The position numbers and the translations under genes were made by a program. Of a stretch of 11,106 nucleotides of DNA, positions 7,326-11,106 are shown piece after piece. This DNA is from an uncultured Bacilli bacterium (GTDB lineage: Bacteria; Bacillota_I; Bacilli_A; RF39; UBA660). Position 1 is the stretch's first letter; every line of letters begins with the position of its first letter. The notes beneath the pieces were generated by a model. That model was given only the letters and a program-made list of their open reading frames with translations, was not told the origin of the DNA and did not search any database. Location of the stretch: NCBI GenBank assembly GCA_947585065.1, contig CANPWX010000019.1, positions 1 to 11,106 on the forward strand, in the 5' to 3' direction.

Positions 7326-8984
7326 TTACAACTTCCTTTCTACTACAATCTTTTTATATAAATTTACTTTATTACGAACAATCCGATGAACAACAGTTAC
7401 TTTTTCTTCTAAATGTTTTTCAAAGGTATATTCTACCACTTTTATTATATCAGAGTTTTCATTAGATATCCTATTTTTTTCTAAATCAATTAAGAAATAA
7501 GGACAATCTTTCTGTAAATAAAATCCTTCATCTGTCTCATCTTCCACAATTTCTTCAGGCAAAAACAACACACTTGTTCCCTTTTTTAAAGAAGCAATAT
7601 AAAAACAATCGTTCTCACCAACATTTTGAATAGGAGCAAGTAACCGTTTTGAAGAGGCTTTCAAATAAGAAGAAGTAATCTTTTTATTATCTTTTAAAAA
7701 GACATTAATAGAACCCTGAAGATCCGTTTTTTCGATTTTTCGAACTTTTTCTACTAATAAAGAAATAGAATCAAGACAACTCTCTACACTTTCCAAAGAA
7801 AGATTTTTAAAATATTTAATTGCAATCATAATATTATTTGGATTTTTCATTTTATTAATAAACTGTTGAACAGCATAAAAAGGATCCGACTGACTAAAAA
7901 CATTCTTAGCTAAATAAAAATAACTAACTAACATTTCTTGTTCTTCTTTACTCCTAGCCTGATAAACACTTTCTAAAAAATTCATATCATTTTCAAAAGA
8001 AGAATTAACCTTTTTTGGTTCTTCTTCCAAGACAGGTTCATCAATTTTTAAATTATCAAATTCCAAAAAATAATCTCCTATTGTCCGAATATCCAAATCA
8101 GGAATAACCGTATATTTTTCCTGAATTCTTTGAATTTCATTTTCTTTATAATGCTCATAACGAACAATATTATGAAGAGTACTTTTTTCTTCAATTTCTT
8201 GGAAAGCAGCCTCCATATCTCCTTTTTTTCCAAAAAGGCCCTTCTTTTTTTCTTTAAGTAGTTGCATTTTTTGATTAACAACAGCTATTTCTAAAGGAAC
8301 TCGAATCAGTTCATATTTATTTTTTAAAAAACCTTCATCAATCTCTAAACTTTTTAAAAAATCAACGAAACAAAAAATAATTTTTTCTAAAGTATCTTTA
8401 TCATTTAAAGTTTTCATAGAAGTTTTCCATTGATTTATTTCATTTTCATAATTTTCTAAAGGTTTTTCTTTGACACTAGGAATCCGTTCTTGATTGTTAT
8501 CATAAGCACTCCACTCATCCATAAATTCATTTTGTTTTAAAATCCATTCATTAGTCAACTGTATAAGATTATGATAAGTTGTATTTTGAATCGTTAATTT
8601 AGTTTCAATAATCTGAATAAGAAGTGCAAAAGTTCTTTTTAATTTTTGAATATAATTACGTTCCATTTCCCCTTTTTCTTCCAAATCCAATTCTTCAATC
8701 TTTGAATTTTCTTGAAAAGTAATCTCAGGAGTTAAAACTTTATAATCATTTAAAACAATTTGAACATCTTTTTTCTTCTTTTTATAAATATAGTAATTTT
8801 TCAAAAAATCATCCGCATCATTCTCATCTTTTGGTATAAACAAACGAGACAAAGAACCATAAAAAGAATCTTTGAATGTAAAAAGAATTCCTACTCCTTC
8901 TTCTCCCTCATAGAGAAAAGGTTCTTTTTTGTAAGAATAAAAACCATATTTATGAAAAATTTTTAAAAGAAGTTCTTTTTCCAC
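7326..8984 (-). CDS. Cytoplasmic protein of unknown function, cotranscribed with the HAAS protein
   Basis: A 552-residue protein I do not recognise. It has no signal peptide or membrane helix. The N-terminal 90 residues look alpha/beta. Two long charged stretches, about 100-170 and 240-295, look helical or coiled-coil, with a very basic patch near KEKKKGLFGKKGD. An acidic linker near residue 320-330 (LEEEPKK) leads to a mostly helical region of about 330-440. The last 110 residues alternate hydrophobic strands and charges and end in VNLYKKIVVERKL. No nuclease, kinase, ATPase or DNA-binding motif is evident. The start is GTG at 8982-8984, with GGGG 8 nt upstream; no better ATG is seen. The promoter lies at about 9009-9036. 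The 1-nt gap to the HAAS gene implies a paired function, perhaps as its cytoplasmic partner (inference). Confidence 0.8.
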   Translation of the reverse strand: MEKELLLKIFHKYGFYSYKKEPFLYEGEEGVGILFTFKDSFYGSLSRLFIPKDENDADDFLKNYYIYKKKKKDVQIVLNDYKVLTPEITFQENSKIEELDLEEKGEMERNYIQKLKRTFALLIQIIETKLTIQNTTYHNLIQLTNEWILKQNEFMDEWSAYDNNQERIPSVKEKPLENYENEINQWKTSMKTLNDKDTLEKIIFCFVDFLKSLEIDEGFLKNKYELIRVPLEIAVVNQKMQLLKEKKKGLFGKKGDMEAAFQEIEEKSTLHNIVRYEHYKENEIQRIQEKYTVIPDLDIRTIGDYFLEFDNLKIDEPVLEEEPKKVNSSFENDMNFLESVYQARSKEEQEMLVSYFYLAKNVFSQSDPFYAVQQFINKMKNPNNIMIAIKYFKNLSLESVESCLDSISLLVEKVRKIEKTDLQGSINVFLKDNKKITSSYLKASSKRLLAPIQNVGENDCFYIASLKKGTSVLFLPEEIVEDETDEGFYLQKDCPYFLIDLEKNRISNENSDIIKVVEYTFEKHLEEKVTVVHRIVRNKVNLYKKIVVERKL

Positions 8985-9008
8985 TTTTCTAACCCCAATT
9001 CTAAATCT

Positions 9009-9036
9009 ATTATATCATAAGATAGAGATTTGTGAT
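9009..9036 (-). promoter_or_regulatory. Extended -10 promoter for the unknown protein/HAAS operon
   Basis: On the minus strand TGA-TATAAT (9009-9017) forms an extended -10. ATCACA (9031-9036) stands 16 nt upstream as a four-of-six -35. Transcription would begin near 9002, about 18 nt before the GTG start. It overlaps the promoter of the divergent gene. Confidence 0.6.
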
Positions 9037-9041
9037 ATACT
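9033..9041 (+). promoter_or_regulatory. Extended -10 promoter for the DUF308-like gene
   Basis: TGA-TATACT (TG at 9033-9034, hexamer at 9036-9041) on the plus strand. No good -35 is seen, as is common with extended -10 promoters. The start would fall near 9048, right at the Shine-Dalgarno, so the UTR is only about 15 nt. Confidence 0.5.
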
Positions 9042-9047
9042 AAAGTT

Positions 9048-9053
9048 AAGGAG
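9048..9053 (+). promoter_or_regulatory. Shine-Dalgarno that decides the TTG start of the DUF308-like gene
   Basis: AAGGAG is followed by 9 nt and then TTG at 9063-9065. An in-frame TTG at 9054 touches the Shine-Dalgarno and cannot be the start. Confidence 0.65.
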
Positions 9054-9062
9054 TTGATAATT

Positions 9063-9593
9063 TTGAAAGTTACCGTTTTAAATCAAGAAAAAAAAGAAAG
9101 AAAAAATTCATTTTATTCATCGATTGCATTACTAATTTTAGGAATTGTTTTAACATTCCATTCACAAGAATTAATTAGCATGATATTCATTATATTAGGA
9201 TTTATAGTTTTATTATATGGAATATTTAAAGTCTCCAATTTTTATAAGTTAAAAACACAATTACAATATGAAGATAATGAATTAATAACCACTGGTATTT
9301 TATATTCAATTTTTGGACTAATTGTAATCTTACTATCTAGCTTTTTTGCAAGTGCAATTAAAATAGTAACAGGAATATGGCTAATTTTCCTAGGAATGAC
9401 AAAAATAAAAACAGGAATGTTTTTTAAAAATGTCGATTCGAAAAACTTTACAATCCAAACCATTGCCGGGATTGTTTTAATAGTATTAGGAATCTACACA
9501 ATCTTAGCAAATAATGTTGTATTTATATTCATAGGAGTTGCTTTAATAATTTATTCCATCTTAGATTTAATAGACTTAGTATTAAAAAAATAA
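9063..9593 (+). CDS. DUF308/HdeD-like six-helix membrane protein
   Basis: With the TTG start at 9063, chosen from the AAGGAG spacing, the protein has 176 residues. After a charged cytoplasmic start (NQEKKERKN) it has six hydrophobic helices at about 17-33, 38-57, 74-93, 96-112, 131-150 and 152-173. They are arranged as three similar pairs with Gly-rich turns (LLILGIV, IILGFIVLLYGIFK, IWLIFLGMTKIKTG, VLIVLGIYTIL), which is the repeat style of the DUF308/HdeD family. HdeD is linked to acid resistance in enteric bacteria, but most Gram-positive members have no known role. It is the only plus-strand gene, divergent from the unknown protein/HAAS operon and convergent with the thioredoxin-like gene. 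Family call is moderate to good; function unknown. Confidence 0.82.
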   Translation: MKVTVLNQEKKERKNSFYSSIALLILGIVLTFHSQELISMIFIILGFIVLLYGIFKVSNFYKLKTQLQYEDNELITTGILYSIFGLIVILLSSFFASAIKIVTGIWLIFLGMTKIKTGMFFKNVDSKNFTIQTIAGIVLIVLGIYTILANNVVFIFIGVALIIYSILDLIDLVLKK

Positions 9594-9619
9594 AAAAACT
9601 GTCCAAACAACAGTTTTTT
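9593..9619. terminator. Bidirectional Rho-independent terminator between convergent genes
   Basis: AAAAAACTGT (9593-9602) pairs perfectly with ACAGTTTTTT (9610-9619) around a 7-nt loop. T-rich runs follow in both directions, so it can end the DUF308-like gene and the thioredoxin-like gene. The TAA stop of the minus-strand gene (9618-9620) lies inside the arm. Confidence 0.8.
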
Positions 9620-10427
9620 AATTAGTTTTTTTATTTGTTTTTGACTTTGTAGATGGATTTGCTTTTTTAGTACTCGTAGTTTTTTTCTTCGATGAAGTAT
9701 TTGAAGATTTTTTGGATTGATTAGTTTTAGTAGATTTTTTCTTAGTTGTATTCGTTTTTTGAGTAGTTTTTTTAGCAGGTGCTTTTTCTTCCACTATTTT
9801 TTCTTTAACAATTTGCTCTTTCTTTTCTGCACTTTTTTCTTTATCAGCAACTATCTTTTCTTCTTTTTCTACTTTGGCTTCCACTTTATTGGTAGGTTTA
9901 TCATCATCTTGTCTAGCAAAATAAATAGTAACACCTATAATACCTACTGCAATTAATAAAACAATCACCGGTGCAATAAAATTATTTTTAATATTAGCAT
10001 ACAAAACTTCTCCATAATCACCAACAATAGAAGCAATAGGACTTTGAGTATTTTCTTCATAAGCATCCTTAATAGCTTGTTTTATTTTTTCATCAGAACT
10101 AGATCCATATCCACTAAAAGACTGACTTCCAATTACAATATAAGGAACACCATCCGCTTCATCGCCCATTCTTTCAGCAGCATCCTGGAACACAGAGATA
10201 TATTCGGAATGAGCTTCAATATCTAAATTACGTACCTCAAACAACTTACCATATTCTGCACTCTTTTTTAATTTTTTTAAAAAAGATTTAGCATTTTGAC
10301 AATGAGGACAAGTCGTACGAGAAAAAAGATAAACAACAACCTTATCATTACTTTCTGCTTGAGTAACAAGAAAACTACTAAAAAAAGCTAATAAAATGGT
10401 AAAAAGAATTAAAAATTTCTTTTTCAT
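9618..10427 (-). CDS. Membrane-tethered thioredoxin-like protein (CPHC) with Lys-rich cytoplasmic tail
   Basis: I choose the ATG at 10425-10427 (269 residues) because GAGGAG ends 8 nt upstream; an in-frame GTG at 10434-10436 overlaps that site. Residues 1-24 form a Sec signal peptide with likely cleavage after TQA. Residues about 28-125 are a thioredoxin/glutaredoxin fold: strand VVVYLFSR, the active site CPHC at 40-43 (the DsbA-type dipeptide), and a cis-proline loop GVPYIVIG (Pro95). One transmembrane helix lies at about 151-171. The last ~98 residues are low complexity, first Glu/Lys-rich and then almost only Lys, Ser, Thr, Asn and Gln. Predicted topology puts the redox domain outside and the basic tail in the cytoplasm. 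It probably handles thiols of exported proteins. No DsbB- or CcdA-like partner is visible here. It has its own extended -10 promoter and ends in the shared terminator. Confidence 0.85.
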   Translation of the reverse strand: MKKKFLILFTILLAFFSSFLVTQAESNDKVVVYLFSRTTCPHCQNAKSFLKKLKKSAEYGKLFEVRNLDIEAHSEYISVFQDAAERMGDEADGVPYIVIGSQSFSGYGSSSDEKIKQAIKDAYEENTQSPIASIVGDYGEVLYANIKNNFIAPVIVLLIAVGIIGVTIYFARQDDDKPTNKVEAKVEKEEKIVADKEKSAEKKEQIVKEKIVEEKAPAKKTTQKTNTTKKKSTKTNQSKKSSNTSSKKKTTSTKKANPSTKSKTNKKTN

Positions 10428-10435
10428 TATACACA

Positions 10436-10441
10436 CTCCTC
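10436..10441 (-). promoter_or_regulatory. Shine-Dalgarno that decides the start of the thioredoxin-like gene
   Basis: GAGGAG on the minus strand, 8 nt before the ATG at 10427. This spacing excludes the GTG at 10434-10436, which overlaps the site. Confidence 0.7.
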
Positions 10442-10448
10442 ATATTTA

Positions 10449-10457
10449 ATTATAACA
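10449..10457 (-). promoter_or_regulatory. Extended -10 promoter of the thioredoxin-like gene
   Basis: TGT-TATAAT on the minus strand (hexamer at 10449-10454) is an extended -10. The -35 region is weak (TAGAAT at 17 nt). The start would be near 10442, leaving a UTR of about 15 nt. No clear terminator separates it from the SPFH gene upstream, so readthrough is possible. Confidence 0.55.
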
Positions 10458-10500
10458 AAGCTCTAAATGAAATTCTAGTCCTTTTATATTATTTTAAAAA

Positions 10501-11106
10501 CTAATTCCCTAAATTAAAGATCGATAAAATATCTTCTCCTGCATAATTAGTAGGTAATTCCCCATTCCATTTTTCAATAAATTTTTGAATTAATACTTCT
10601 TTTGTTAATGTCTGTTTTAATAAATCATTCACCTGTTTGGTTGCATTTGCTTCTACTAATTTTGCCTCAGCCTCTAATTTTGCCTTTTCTAATTGTTGCT
10701 CTGCCACTTGTTTAGCTTCAATAGCATTCGAATATTCTTCACTAAAATTAATATTAATAATATTAAATTCATCAATAACAATTCCATATTTTTCTACTTT
10801 TTCTTGCAAAGTCTTTAAAGCTAAATCAGAAACTTCATTCCTTTTCGTAATTAATTCCTCCGCATTGTATTTCGAAATAACCGATTTTACAGCTTCCTCA
10901 ATTGCCGGTTGAAGAATAATACTTTCATAGTTTTTCCCAACATTTTTATATAAGGTAACCACCATATCAGATTTTACTCGATAATTAACAGCAAGACTAG
11001 TAGAAACATCTTGTAAATCCTTACTAGCGGAAGAAGTTTCAATTTCCGTTTTTTGAACTTTAATGCTCATCTTCACAATATTTTCAATATAAGGAAGTTT
11101 TAAATT
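10501..11106 (-). CDS. SPFH/prohibitin-family protein (N-terminus cut by window edge)
   Basis: The frame stays open to the right edge, so the GTG at 11074-11076 and the ATG at 11068-11070 are internal codons. The visible 201 residues begin LKLPYIENIVKMSIKVQKTE, a typical mid-PHB segment. The rest of the band-7/SPFH domain follows, with VSTSLAVNYRV and a strand-helix pattern through VIDEFNIININFSEEY. A helical coiled-coil then runs EAKQVAEQQLEKAKLEAEAKLVEA, and the protein ends in a conserved prohibitin-type tail around KFIEKWNGELPT. Such proteins form ring scaffolds at membranes and are linked to protease control, lipid domains or stress tolerance. The N-terminal membrane anchor should lie just outside the window. 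The stop is 73 nt before the ATG of the thioredoxin-like gene. Family call is firm; the exact role is unknown. Confidence 0.9.
   Translation of the reverse strand, partial: NLKLPYIENIVKMSIKVQKTEIETSSASKDLQDVSTSLAVNYRVKSDMVVTLYKNVGKNYESIILQPAIEEAVKSVISKYNAEELITKRNEVSDLALKTLQEKVEKYGIVIDEFNIININFSEEYSNAIEAKQVAEQQLEKAKLEAEAKLVEANATKQVNDLLKQTLTKEVLIQKFIEKWNGELPTNYAGEDILSIFNLGN

Noticed and set aside
8078..8281. Second minus-strand frame inside the 552-residue gene, Lys-rich with hydrophobic stretches
   Set aside because: It lies wholly in another frame of a long gene, and its Lys/Ile/Leu bias comes from A/T runs.
9618..9915. Low-complexity tail of the thioredoxin-like protein as a frameshift product
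   Set aside because: The frame shows sustained Lys/Ser/Thr codon choice up to a stop placed in the terminator, so it looks like a real disordered tail.
9717..9956. Plus-strand Phe-rich frame opposite the Lys-rich tail
   Set aside because: Poly-Phe is simply the reverse complement of the Lys codons of the tail.
10428..10500. Terminator for the SPFH gene before the thioredoxin-like gene
   Set aside because: Only a weak, interrupted AT-rich pairing is seen, without a convincing stem and T-tract.
10637..10912. Plus-strand Ala/Ser-rich open frame opposite the SPFH gene
   Set aside because: It is antisense to the conserved coiled-coil and PHB region.

Overview
The window is strongly AT-rich, with genes packed tightly on one strand, good Shine-Dalgarno sequences, short UTRs and TGA used as a normal stop (for example at 2148-2150). 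This points to a low-GC Gram-positive bacterium (Bacillota, class Bacilli). The SipW-type exported protein, the HAAS-domain protein and the Lys/Ser/Thr-rich membrane protein suggest a host-associated lineage near RF39, Mollicutes or Erysipelotrichales relatives. That placement is inference; TypA would be the gene to place it. I see no mobile element, CRISPR array, phage gene or structural RNA.

Layout from left to right: (1) 1-1076, minus, a left-truncated exported protein with a SipW-dependent-type signal and its own sigma-A-like promoter. (2) 1309-4664, minus, a three-gene operon: a small single-pass membrane protein, then a membrane sensor with two solute-binding-like extracellular domains and a degenerate GGDEF domain, then a YihY/BrkB family membrane protein. 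It starts at a TATAAT box near 4697 and ends at a hairpin terminator at 1177-1206. (3) 4769-6580, minus, the ribosome-associated GTPase TypA/BipA, with its own promoter and terminator. (4) 6692-8984, minus, a HAAS (DUF1700-like) membrane protein placed 1 nt after a 552-residue cytoplasmic protein of unknown function. (5) 9063-9593, plus, a six-helix DUF308/HdeD-like membrane protein, the only plus-strand gene, transcribed divergently from unit 4 through overlapping promoters. (6) 9618-10427, minus, a membrane-tethered thioredoxin-like protein with a CPHC motif and a long basic cytoplasmic tail, convergent with gene 5 across a shared bidirectional terminator. (7) 10501-11106, minus, the C-terminal part of an SPFH/prohibitin-family protein cut by the right edge.

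Most of these products work at or across the membrane: a surface protein, a ligand sensor, YihY, HAAS, DUF308, a thiol-redox protein and an SPFH scaffold. TypA is the one clear housekeeping protein. I do not see a clearly recognisable new defence or mobile system. The most interesting parts are the probably non-catalytic GGDEF sensor operon, the unknown 552-residue/HAAS pair, the thioredoxin with a polybasic tail, and the interlocked divergent promoters at about 9009-9041.
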